From JADHUC01 sp964617665 (GTDB lineage: Bacteria; Planctomycetota; Planctomycetia; Pirellulales; Pirellulaceae): 36,608 bases of DNA. Position 1 is the stretch's first letter, and each line of letters opens with the position of its first letter. Shown piece by piece: positions 1-7,739 of the stretch. A program made the translations under genes and the position numbers. The DNA lies in contig CAZUAH010000083.1 in the NCBI GenBank assembly GCA_964617665.1, forward strand, positions 1-36,608. Direction: 5' to 3'. Below the pieces are notes generated by a model. That model made no database searches and was not told the origin of the DNA. It was given only the letters and a program-made list of their open reading frames with translations.

Positions 1-819
1 ACTTTCCGCGACAAATGGGGCGTGATCCGCGCGTTCGGGCCCGAAAGCACGCCCGTGCCGATCGAAGGACCTCTGAAAGAACACGAAGACCTGAAGCACT
101 ACACCCCGCCCGATCCCAATGCCGACGACGTGCTCGGGCATTTGCCCGAAGTAGTCGAACATTTCAAGGGCAAGAAGGTCGTAACCGCCATCTGCCGCGA
201 CGCGTTTTTCAATCCGGCCTTTCTTCGAGGCACCACCAATTTCCTGATGGACATGATCGACAATCCCAAGTTTGTCCACGAATTGATCGAGGTGTGCCTG
301 AGCTACGACATTCCAGCCATGCAGCGCATGATCGCCGCCGGTGTTGATGTGGTTGTGTTTGGCGACGATTACGCCGATAAGCATTCAACCATGATGTCAC
401 CGGCCCACTTCAAAGAGTACATCTTCCCGGGCCTGAAACGCTGCGTCGATGCCGCACACGAGTCCGGCGCCTACGTGGTCAAGCACACCGACGGCAACAT
501 CATGTCCGTGATCGACATGATCATCGATTCCGGCATTGACGGGTTGAACCCGCTTGAGCCCCAAGCCGGTATGGACATCGGCCTGATCAAAGAGAAATAC
601 GGCGACCGCATCGCCATCGTCGGCAATATCGACTGCGGCTACTTGCTCAGTCAGGCTCCGGTGGAAGAAGTCCGGCAAGTCACGCGCGAGACAATCGAAA
701 TCGCCGCACCCGGCGGCGGATACTGTTTGTCCAGTTCAAACAGCATCCACTCGTCCGTCAAGCCCGAAAACTTCATGGCGATGGTCGAAACGCTACGCGA
801 ATATGGCGAGTATTCCTAG
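1..819 (+). CDS. Uroporphyrinogen decarboxylase-fold protein, 5' truncated by window edge
   Basis: The reading frame is open from base 1, so the true start lies upstream; 272 residues are visible and the stop is TAG at 817-819. The sequence has the C-terminal half of a URO-D/methyltransferase TIM barrel: a GDDYADKHSTMMSP segment, a KHTDGN strand-end near residue 161, an IDGLNPLEPQAGMD strand, an IVGNIDCGYLL strand, and a GGGYCLSSSNSIHSSVKPEN motif near the end. In this superfamily some members decarboxylate uroporphyrinogen III in haem synthesis, while others (MtaA/CmuA type) move methyl groups to corrinoids or thiols. The IHSSVKPEN ending fits the non-HemE branch that planctomycetes carry in many copies, so I do not assign hemE. 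It converges on rdgB with a 4-bp overlap of the 3' ends. Confidence 0.8.
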   Translation, partial: TFRDKWGVIRAFGPESTPVPIEGPLKEHEDLKHYTPPDPNADDVLGHLPEVVEHFKGKKVVTAICRDAFFNPAFLRGTTNFLMDMIDNPKFVHELIEVCLSYDIPAMQRMIAAGVDVVVFGDDYADKHSTMMSPAHFKEYIFPGLKRCVDAAHESGAYVVKHTDGNIMSVIDMIIDSGIDGLNPLEPQAGMDIGLIKEKYGDRIAIVGNIDCGYLLSQAPVEEVRQVTRETIEIAAPGGGYCLSSSNSIHSSVKPENFMAMVETLREYGEYS

Positions 820-1439
820 CGCGGCGGAGCGGCAACCTTCGTGCCCGCGATCCGAACCAACGCCGGTCGCAGTGATCGGACGGCTCGTGCGCGGTGACTC
901 AAGCAGACCGTGGCGGTCTCGCCAAGTTCGGCCAGGGTGCGATGGTATTCGACGAACTCGAAAAGACTGTCGTAGCCAAAACCGCCGTCCCCGACAGACT
1001 CGAAGCGTATCCGTCCGCGACATTGTCCATCTGCCTCGGCCAGGATCCGCCCTGCTGGGTCGGCTAGGGCCAAATGACACACGAAAGACGCAGTCCGTTT
1101 CTCCGCAGGCAAAGTTCCCAATTCTGCCAGAAGCCGTTCGCGATTGTCCTTCGCCGTAGCACCACGACCAGCGAAACGCGCCGTCTTCACGCCCGGAGCG
1201 CCTCCCAATGCGTCTACCATCAGGCCCGTATCGTCGGCCAACACCCACTGGCCAAGCTGGCTGGCGAAGCCAGCAGCCTTGGCCCGAGCGTTCTCGGCCA
1301 GTGTGGCCCCGTCTTCGTCCACGTCACGGAAATCGCCCAGATCAGCGATCTGCCAGCCACAGTCGGCCAGAAGTGCACGGAATTCGGCGACTTTCCCAGG
1401 ATTGCGGGTGCCCAGCACAAGGGTAGTTGGACCTTGCAT
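816..1439 (-). CDS. rdgB: RdgB/HAM1 non-canonical purine NTP pyrophosphatase
   Basis: The 207-residue length is normal for the Ham1/ITPase family, which hydrolyses dITP, ITP and XTP to monophosphates and so keeps deaminated purines out of DNA and RNA. Hallmarks visible are the N-terminal GTRNPGK nucleotide-binding loop (residues 10-16), the LADDTGL acidic metal site (about 68-74), GAPGVKTARFAG, the GDGGFGYDSLF loop (about 151-161) and the closing SHRARA (usually SHRGRA). The start codon at 1439 is ATG; its upstream region is shared with the divergent gene at 1554, so the interval 1440-1553 must carry promoters for both. The stop overlaps the convergent URO-D-like gene by 4 bp. Confidence 0.93.
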   Translation of the reverse strand: MQGPTTLVLGTRNPGKVAEFRALLADCGWQIADLGDFRDVDEDGATLAENARAKAAGFASQLGQWVLADDTGLMVDALGGAPGVKTARFAGRGATAKDNRERLLAELGTLPAEKRTASFVCHLALADPAGRILAEADGQCRGRIRFESVGDGGFGYDSLFEFVEYHRTLAELGETATVCLSHRARAVRSLRPALVRIAGTKVAAPPR

Positions 1440-1507
1440 GAAGCACAGACTAGCGGCGCCCGGCTGGGAGATCTACCGATTGAAGGTAAGATTTTCACAA
1501 GTTTCCC

Positions 1508-1536
1508 TTCAACGAAATCCTCAGTTCGCGCATATG
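1508..1536 (+). promoter_or_regulatory. Promoter-like element A, candidate ECF sigma target
   Basis: The element reads TTCAACGAAA, then 13 variable bases, then CGCGCATATG, ending 17 nt before the GTG at 1554. An almost identical block with identical spacing lies upstream of the sigma factor gene (2198-2226). TTCAAC and CATATG are separated by 17 bp. A CAAC-type -35 followed by a second box about 16-17 bp downstream is the geometry of ECF-dependent promoters. The inference is that the sigma factor encoded at 2255 reads both copies. A dyad-binding operator is an alternative reading. Confidence 0.5.
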
Positions 1537-1553
1537 ATGTGGGAGGAAACAGC

Positions 1554-2171
1554 GTGAATCAATTGAACACGTCAGGTCAACGGCATATGCAAAACTCGAC
1601 GCGAAAGAAGTCGAAGCATTTGAAAACGGCGGCATTTTCTGCGGCCATTCTCGCCCTTATCGGCATATTTCGTTGTGATTCGGCAGCCGCTGCTCGACTG
1701 TTACAGGTCCACCTCGAACGCGACGGTCAGCTTGTTCTGCACACCTACTACGACGATGGCGGCAGGGCTGATGCGGCGACCGTGTGGCGGTATCTTGGTC
1801 GACAGCCCATCATGATCGAGGAGGAGACCGTGACCGTCGAGCCTGACGCTGAAAACGCACTTCAGGCGACATTGGAAGGTGACATCCTAGTCAAATTCTC
1901 GCACGTGGATCGTGTTTTGGCTCAGGCTGAGCTTAAGCGGGTGACGTTGATTCGCTCGGACGACCAGAGCGTTATGTGGTTCCTTTCCGACCAAGAGGTC
2001 GAACGCACGGCCACGATTGCCGGTCTTGGACCTCCATCCGCCGTCCCGGAGATCGAGTTCTTCGCTGTCTCGGCTATCGTCGGTTTCGCGCTGCTGGCTG
2101 TTCTCTTCCTAGTGATCGTGATTCTCGTGGTGTCACTTGTTCGACGGGCGCGGACTCCGCGAGAAACGTGA
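1554..2171 (+). CDS. Exported protein with C-terminal membrane anchor, upstream partner of ECF sigma
   Basis: I do not recognise a family. The GTG at 1554 is chosen because GGGAGG lies 7 nt upstream; ATG at 1587 is the alternative, and would give a more normal leader if promoter-like element A fires near 1543. From 1554 the protein has 205 residues: a basic n-region, a hydrophobic signal segment (AAFSAAILALIGIF) with an AAA-type cleavage area, an extracytoplasmic domain of about 125 residues rich in short beta-like stretches, then one long hydrophobic helix (about 170-195) followed by a basic RRAR tail. That gives a periplasmic domain with a short cytoplasmic tail. The gene ends 83 nt before the sigma factor ATG, with promoter-like element B between them. 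Shared promoter-like elements suggest it belongs to the same regulon, perhaps as a sensor or accessory of the A2M-type anti-sigma protein. Confidence 0.7.
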   Translation: MNQLNTSGQRHMQNSTRKKSKHLKTAAFSAAILALIGIFRCDSAAAARLLQVHLERDGQLVLHTYYDDGGRADAATVWRYLGRQPIMIEEETVTVEPDAENALQATLEGDILVKFSHVDRVLAQAELKRVTLIRSDDQSVMWFLSDQEVERTATIAGLGPPSAVPEIEFFAVSAIVGFALLAVLFLVIVILVVSLVRRARTPRET

Positions 2172-2197
2172 TCGCCCGGAAAAGACACGATTTTCTT

Positions 2198-2226
2198 TTC
2201 AACGAAACACCCGCGCCGCGCATATG
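2198..2226 (+). promoter_or_regulatory. Promoter-like element B upstream of the ECF sigma gene
   Basis: The element repeats element A at 1508-1536: TTCAACGAAA, 13 bases, CGCGCATATG, preceded in both cases by a TTTC pyrimidine tract. It ends 28 nt before the ATG at 2255, leaving room for the AGGGAG ribosome-binding site at 2243-2248. This is the layout expected of an autoregulated ECF sigma gene. The call rests on the duplication and on position, with no experimental support. Confidence 0.5.
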
Positions 2227-2254
2227 GTCAGGTAAAGGCACAAGGGAGCCCAGC

Positions 2255-2818
2255 ATGAACCAAGCAAATGCGTCGGATGAACGGCTCATGGGCGAGGTCG
2301 CTCGGGGCAGGCGAGAGCATCTCGAAACCCTGGTCCGTCGCTATGCCAGCCCTTTGTTGACCTACATCGAACGAATGATCGGCGACCGACACCAGGCTGA
2401 AGAGTTGTTCCAAGATGTATTCCTTGCCGTGTGGGTCAAACGGCGGACGTATCGGTTTCCGCGGTCCTTCCGTTCGTGGTTGTTTGCCATTGCCACGAAC
2501 CGCTGTCGCGAGGCGTTCCGCCGAACGCGACCGTTGGACGTGCTTCCCCCACACGAATTGACGGCAGCAGCGCCGGTCGCGGCAGGCCCGACGCCAGCGG
2601 ACACCGCCGTGGCGACAGAGACAGCAAATCTGGTAGCCACGGCCGTCGCACAACTTCCGCCCCAACAACGCACAGTTGTGGTTTTGCGCAACTGGAACGG
2701 CCTTTCCTACGCCGAGATTGCCGAGATTGTCGGCCGAAGCGAAGCCACGATACGCTCGCACATGCACCATGCTCTGGCCGGAATCCGCAGATACCTCGAG
2801 CCGCGCTTGCGCGACTGA
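2255..2818 (+). CDS. ECF-type RNA polymerase sigma factor
   Basis: This is a 187-residue sigma-70 family protein of the extracytoplasmic-function type with only regions 2 and 4. Region 2 runs about residues 18-80 (LVRRYASPLLTYIERM, then a DRHQAEELFQDVFLAVW core-binding helix and SWLFAIATNRCREAFRR for -10 recognition). A Pro/Ala-rich linker of about 35 residues follows. Region 4 (about 125-180) ends in a helix-turn-helix, LSYAEIAEIVGRSEATIRSHMHHAL. The ATG at 2255 has AGGGAG 6 nt upstream; the longer frame upstream lacks sigma features. The gene is followed after 18 nt by the anti-sigma/A2M fusion, so the two are surely cotranscribed. It has no C-terminal extension of the kind seen in several planctomycete ECF groups, so control probably comes from the downstream membrane protein. 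Confidence 0.93.
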   Translation: MNQANASDERLMGEVARGRREHLETLVRRYASPLLTYIERMIGDRHQAEELFQDVFLAVWVKRRTYRFPRSFRSWLFAIATNRCREAFRRTRPLDVLPPHELTAAAPVAAGPTPADTAVATETANLVATAVAQLPPQQRTVVVLRNWNGLSYAEIAEIVGRSEATIRSHMHHALAGIRRYLEPRLRD

Positions 2819-2836
2819 ACACTAAGGAGCTTGGCC

Positions 2837-5800
2837 ATGATCAAGCCGGACGAAAACCCGATCGACTACATCGACGACTACGTTCACGGACTGCTTTCGC
2901 CCGAGGATGCCGAAATCGTCGAACGCTACTGTGAAGCGTCGCGTCTCGGCAAAGTCGCGTTGGAAGAGGCGCAGAAGCGGTACGAGGCCATGCAGGCCGT
3001 TGCCCCGTCCGAGGCGTCGGAACGGCTGATTCAGCAAACGGTAGGGAACATCGACATGAAAGAGGCCCGTCGCAACAAGCTTCGCAAGTACTATGGCCGG
3101 ACGGTACTCTTGGCAACGGCAGCGTCGGTGATGATCATCGCCGCCCTGAACGTGTACTACTTCCGTCTCACGGCTTCCCCGTACGACTTGCGCCTGTTGG
3201 GGCAGAACGAGTTGCTGGCGGGCAGCGGTGCGTCGTTACGCGTTGCTGTGTTGGACCACAATACGGGGCGCCCCGTGCCGGGCGTACCCGTACAGCTTGC
3301 GCTGTACAATCCGTCCATGAAGCAGGAAGTTCGGCTGGCAAGCCTGACTACGGACGAACGGGGCGCGGTCTCGCCACAATTCGATTTGCCCGACTGGGAG
3401 GATGGACAATACGAGCTGCGCGTAACGGCACAACCAAAGAATGCCAAAGAAGTCCTTACGCAGCCCATTCAGCTTCGGCGCGAATGGCGTTTGATGGTCA
3501 GTACGGACAAGCCAGTGTATCAGCCGGGACAGACAATACTGCTCCGTTCGCTGGCCCTGAAGAAACCGGATCTGAAACCGCTGGCCAAGCACGAGGTCAC
3601 GTTCACGATCACCGACCCGAAAGGCAATATTATCTTCAAGCAGAGTGATGAGACCAGCGAATTCGGCATCTCGTCAGCCAAATGTCCTCTGGCCACGGAG
3701 ATCATCGAGGGCGACTACACGATCCAATGCACCATCGGCCAGACGACCAGCGACCGAACGGTTACCGTCGAAAAGTACGTGTTGCCCAAGTTCAAAGTCG
3801 GCATAACGCTCGACAAACCCTTCTACGCTCCAGGCGAGCAAGTCGCAGGCAGCGTCCAGGCCGACTACTTCTTCGGCAAACCGGTTGCCGGCGGCGAGGT
3901 GGCGATCGAAGTCCGAACGCCGCACATCGGGCTGGAAACGATCGCGTCGATAACGGAGGAAACTGACGCCAGTGGTAAGGCCAATTTTAAATTCTCTTTG
4001 CCCACGCAACTGATCGGCCGTGAACAGGACGATGGCAATGCCCGATTCATGCTCGTCGCCACGGTAACCGACACGGCCAACCAGAAATACTCGACCGGCA
4101 CATCTCGCGTCGTCACAGTCAATCCCATCGGCCTGGAGATCATCCCAGAATCCGGCACGCTGGTCCAAGGCGTCGCGAACACGATCTATGTCTTCACCAG
4201 CTATGCCGACGGTCGGCCGGCGAGAACACAACTGACGATCAATGGCCAGCCCGAGATCGAAACCGGCAAACTGGGCGTCGCCTCGTTCGAAATCACTCCC
4301 GAGACCGATACGGTCGGCATCACGGTCACGGCTACGGATTCCGAGGGCCGCGTTGGCCGAGAGCACGTGCGCCTTGCCTGCGGATCGTTCGACGGCGATT
4401 TCCTGATTCGGCCCGACAAGGCCGTGTACAACGGCGGCGAGACGATGAAGTTGGTGGCCTTGGGCGGCGGTGTCGAGCCGGTCTTCGTCGATTTCATCAA
4501 AGACGGGCAGACGATCCTTACCCAGGAGATCGGAATAGACGGCGGCCGAGGCCAATACGACTTCGACCTGCCGCCCGACGTCTTTGGGACGATCGACATT
4601 TGTGCCTACCGCTTCCGAAGCCACGGTTTGGCGGTGCGCAAGTCGCGCACGGTCTATGTGCGGCAAGCAAGGCAGTTGTCCATCAAGGCAACGCTGGACC
4701 AGGATGAATATCGTCCGGGCACGAAGGCCAAAGTCAAGTTCTCACTGACCGACCCTAATGGCGAGCCGGCCCCCGGTGCGATCAGCCTGAAAGCGATCGA
4801 CGAGGCGGTTTACGCCGTGCTGGGCCAACAGTCTGGGATGGAGCAGACCTTCTTCCTGTTGGAGCAGGAGCTATTGGAGCCGGTCTACACGATCTATCCC
4901 GGTTGGTCGCCGGAGCTGTTCACCGAGTTGCCGATTATTGACCGAGTGCAGTTCGAGCAGGCACTGTTCTCGAAAACAGTCAATCACGTAGAGGGCCAGC
5001 AGGCTCTGCCGGCCGCCTTTTTCACCGGTGCACCGGAAGCCGTTGGGGTAGATCCGTCGCCTTTCACACTTGCAGCAGCGAGTTTTCCGGAGAAGGTTCG
5101 GCTTGTGAACGCGTCGCGCAACACCGGCCTGTTCCACATAGCCATCGCGTGGATATCGTTGGCCGGCGCACTGCTGTTGTCCGGCATCGTAGCTTTCGGG
5201 ATCTTCCATCCCAAGGCATTCCTGATCACCGCGCTGGTATGCACGGCACTGTTCTGCGTTGTTTGCGTTCCCGCTGCGGCGGTCCTGACGTTCGTGACAA
5301 TGGGCGCAAGGGCACCCATGATGGAGGCCGCAGACGGAGCCGCAGCGGTCGAAGCGGCGGGCGTGGAGAGGGGTTTTTGGGCGGGCGATGCCGATGCGGT
5401 CCCTCTTGATGAAGCACCAATGGAGTCTGACGGGGAAGACATGGGCGCAACATCGGAACCGGCTGATGTGGCCGCACCGCCTCGCGTTCGCCGGTGGTTT
5501 CCGGAAACGCTTCGGTGGGAGCCCGAGTTGATTACGGACGACAACGGTGACGTGACGCTGGACCTTGATCTTGCCGACTCGATTACCACTTGGCGATTGA
5601 CAACCAGTGCGATATCGGGCGAAGGCCAACTGGGCGGCGCCGACTTCCCGATCAAAGTCTTCCAGTCGTTTTTCGTCGATTTCAATCTGCCCGTATCGCT
5701 CACTCGCAACGACGAAGTCGGTGTACCGGTCGTTGTATACAACTACCTGGACAAACCGCAAACGGTCAAGCTGACGCTGAAAGACGCGGATTGGTACAGG

Positions 5801-7678
5801 CCGTTGGAGGATGACGCGGCGGACGAACAGCCCCAGTCCGCTCCTCCTCTCCCCGCGGGAGAAGGAACTGAACTGGCCATCGACCTTGGCCCTGGCGAGA
5901 TTCGCTCGCTGAACTTCCCGATCAAGGTGCTCAAGGTCGGTAACCATCAACTCGAAGTCACTGCGATCGGCTCCGGCGCGTCTGACGCGATTCGACGCGA
6001 AATCGAAGTCGTACCGGACGGTCGGCGAGTCGAGCAGGTTGCCAGCGGCACGCTAGCCGATCCATTCCAGATGACTCTGTCCGTGCCGGACAACGCGATC
6101 GACGGCAGCGTGCGGGCGATTGTCAAACTGTATCCGTCCAGCTTCAGCCAGTTGGTCGAAGGGCTGGACGCGATTTTCCGAATGCCTGGCGGCTGCTTCG
6201 AGCAAACGTCGTCGACCACGTACCCGAACGTTCTGGCCCTGGACTACCTGCAGCGGACGAAAAAGAGCGTTCCACAGATCGAGGCGAAGGCCCGGCAGTA
6301 TATTCACACGGGCTATCAGCGGCTGGTCAGCTTCGAGGTGGACGGCGGTGGCTTCGACTGGTTTGGCAACCCGCCGGCCAACCGCACGTTGACCGCCTAT
6401 GGCCTGATGGAATTTCAAGACATGGCGAAGGTCCACGACGTTGATCCGCGGCTGATCGAACGGACTCGCAATTGGCTTCTGGCCCAACGCAAACCGGACG
6501 GCTCGTGGCCCAACGAGGCCAACATGCTAAACGACGGCTTGGCCGGCAGCGTCAATCGCGGCGGCGATCTCGACTTGGCCGCAACGGCCTACATCGCCTG
6601 GGCCGTGTTCGGCGATGGCAATGCATCAAACGAAGCTCGATCGACGTTAAATTTCATGCTCGCCCACTCACCCGACTCGATCAATGATCCGTACCTGTTG
6701 GCAATCACGGCAAACGCGATCGCAGGCATCGACCCGAACCACGGCGAACTTGGCTCGTATCTCGCACGGCTCGACGCGATGAAGAAGACGAGCGAGGACG
6801 GCAAGCAGACATGGTGGGAACAGACACCCGGCGGACGAACCACGTTCTATGGATCGGGCCAGGCAGGCAACGTCGAAACCACGGCCATGGCCACGTTGGT
6901 CCTGCTCCGCGCTGGGCAGTATCCGGGCACCGCTCGTGCAGCGCTCACCTGGCTCGTCGAGCAGAAAGACCCGCAGGGTACATGGCACTCGACGCAGGCA
7001 ACCGTCCTTTCACTGAAGGCCCTGTTGGAGGGAACCGACGCGGCCCTGGGTGGCGAAAAGGAGCGAAAGATCGACATCGCCTGGGGCGGCGAGACGATCC
7101 GCGAGATTGTGATTCCGGTCGACCAGGCAGACGTGATGCAGCAAGTCAATCTGTCCGACCTGTTCAAGCCTGACAACGATTACCAGCTTCAACTGGCCGA
7201 CCGGACCGACACAGCTACGACGTACCAGGTCACGTACCGTTATTACGTTGAAGAGCCGAAGGAGACCGTTGCAGCGGATACCGCGGAAGAGCCATTGTCA
7301 GTCGATATCTCGTACGACCGCCAGCGTCTGGATGTGGACGAAACGGTCACGGCCACGGCCGCGGTTATCAACAACATGGACGCAGCCGCGCCGATGGTGA
7401 TCCTGGACCTGCCCATCCCAGGCGGTTTTGCCATCGACCCGGGCGAGTTGGACGAGTTGGTTGGTTCGCAGAAGATCGCCAAGTACCAGATAACAGCACG
7501 TCAAGCGATCGTGTATTTGCGTCGCCTCGATCCGGGCCATTCCCTTGAACTCCGTTACCGTCTCCGCGCAACCATGCCCGTCAAAGTCACCGTACCCGAT
7601 GCCCAAGTCTACGAGTACTACGACCCAGGCAAACGCGGTAAAGGCGGCGCGACGCGGCTGGAAGCGCTTCGCACGTAA
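2837..7678 (+). CDS. Membrane anti-sigma-like / alpha-2-macroglobulin fusion protein
   Basis: The protein has 1613 residues. ATG at 2837 is used because AAGGAG (2824-2829) sits 7 nt upstream; the in-frame TTG at 2831 is too close. Residues 1-87 look like an anti-sigma cytoplasmic domain (IDDYVHGLLSPEDAEIVERY); in a hand alignment the zinc ligands HxxxCxxC are replaced by Tyr31, Ser35 and Gly38. TM1 is about 88-109, with basic residues on its N-terminal side. Then come macroglobulin domains: an MG2-like STDKPVYQPGQT (about 222), YVLPKF (about 315) and an IDEAVYAVL segment (about 650-660). A hydrophobic hairpin spans about 765-823, followed by an Ala/Asp/Glu-rich stretch (about 824-880), the A2M domain (WFPE, 887-890), the thioester CFEQ (Cys1120-Gln1123), the alpha-toroid, and a receptor-binding-like C-terminus (about 1490-1600). 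A2M family members trap proteases after bait cleavage. I infer that the ectodomain senses proteolysis and that the N-terminus sequesters the sigma factor encoded 18 nt upstream. Confidence 0.88.
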   Translation: MIKPDENPIDYIDDYVHGLLSPEDAEIVERYCEASRLGKVALEEAQKRYEAMQAVAPSEASERLIQQTVGNIDMKEARRNKLRKYYGRTVLLATAASVMIIAALNVYYFRLTASPYDLRLLGQNELLAGSGASLRVAVLDHNTGRPVPGVPVQLALYNPSMKQEVRLASLTTDERGAVSPQFDLPDWEDGQYELRVTAQPKNAKEVLTQPIQLRREWRLMVSTDKPVYQPGQTILLRSLALKKPDLKPLAKHEVTFTITDPKGNIIFKQSDETSEFGISSAKCPLATEIIEGDYTIQCTIGQTTSDRTVTVEKYVLPKFKVGITLDKPFYAPGEQVAGSVQADYFFGKPVAGGEVAIEVRTPHIGLETIASITEETDASGKANFKFSLPTQLIGREQDDGNARFMLVATVTDTANQKYSTGTSRVVTVNPIGLEIIPESGTLVQGVANTIYVFTSYADGRPARTQLTINGQPEIETGKLGVASFEITPETDTVGITVTATDSEGRVGREHVRLACGSFDGDFLIRPDKAVYNGGETMKLVALGGGVEPVFVDFIKDGQTILTQEIGIDGGRGQYDFDLPPDVFGTIDICAYRFRSHGLAVRKSRTVYVRQARQLSIKATLDQDEYRPGTKAKVKFSLTDPNGEPAPGAISLKAIDEAVYAVLGQQSGMEQTFFLLEQELLEPVYTIYPGWSPELFTELPIIDRVQFEQALFSKTVNHVEGQQALPAAFFTGAPEAVGVDPSPFTLAAASFPEKVRLVNASRNTGLFHIAIAWISLAGALLLSGIVAFGIFHPKAFLITALVCTALFCVVCVPAAAVLTFVTMGARAPMMEAADGAAAVEAAGVERGFWAGDADAVPLDEAPMESDGEDMGATSEPADVAAPPRVRRWFPETLRWEPELITDDNGDVTLDLDLADSITTWRLTTSAISGEGQLGGADFPIKVFQSFFVDFNLPVSLTRNDEVGVPVVVYNYLDKPQTVKLTLKDADWYRPLEDDAADEQPQSAPPLPAGEGTELAIDLGPGEIRSLNFPIKVLKVGNHQLEVTAIGSGASDAIRREIEVVPDGRRVEQVASGTLADPFQMTLSVPDNAIDGSVRAIVKLYPSSFSQLVEGLDAIFRMPGGCFEQTSSTTYPNVLALDYLQRTKKSVPQIEAKARQYIHTGYQRLVSFEVDGGGFDWFGNPPANRTLTAYGLMEFQDMAKVHDVDPRLIERTRNWLLAQRKPDGSWPNEANMLNDGLAGSVNRGGDLDLAATAYIAWAVFGDGNASNEARSTLNFMLAHSPDSINDPYLLAITANAIAGIDPNHGELGSYLARLDAMKKTSEDGKQTWWEQTPGGRTTFYGSGQAGNVETTAMATLVLLRAGQYPGTARAALTWLVEQKDPQGTWHSTQATVLSLKALLEGTDAALGGEKERKIDIAWGGETIREIVIPVDQADVMQQVNLSDLFKPDNDYQLQLADRTDTATTYQVTYRYYVEEPKETVAADTAEEPLSVDISYDRQRLDVDETVTATAAVINNMDAAAPMVILDLPIPGGFAIDPGELDELVGSQKIAKYQITARQAIVYLRRLDPGHSLELRYRLRATMPVKVTVPDAQVYEYYDPGKRGKGGATRLEALRT

Positions 7679-7739
7679 GTTCACCGCCGACATGATTGCG
7701 TGGCAATTACGGACGGAACGTCAAACTAATCCCGGCTTG

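Noticed and set aside
1074..1553. Upstream extension of the frame containing the gene at 1554
   Set aside because: It overlaps rdgB on the other strand and has no signal or domain; the real start is near 1554 or 1587.
3674..4666. A long minus-strand frame (330 codons) opposite the A2M gene
   Set aside because: The plus strand codes convincingly for A2M domains over the whole interval, and GC-rich genes give long antisense frames by default.
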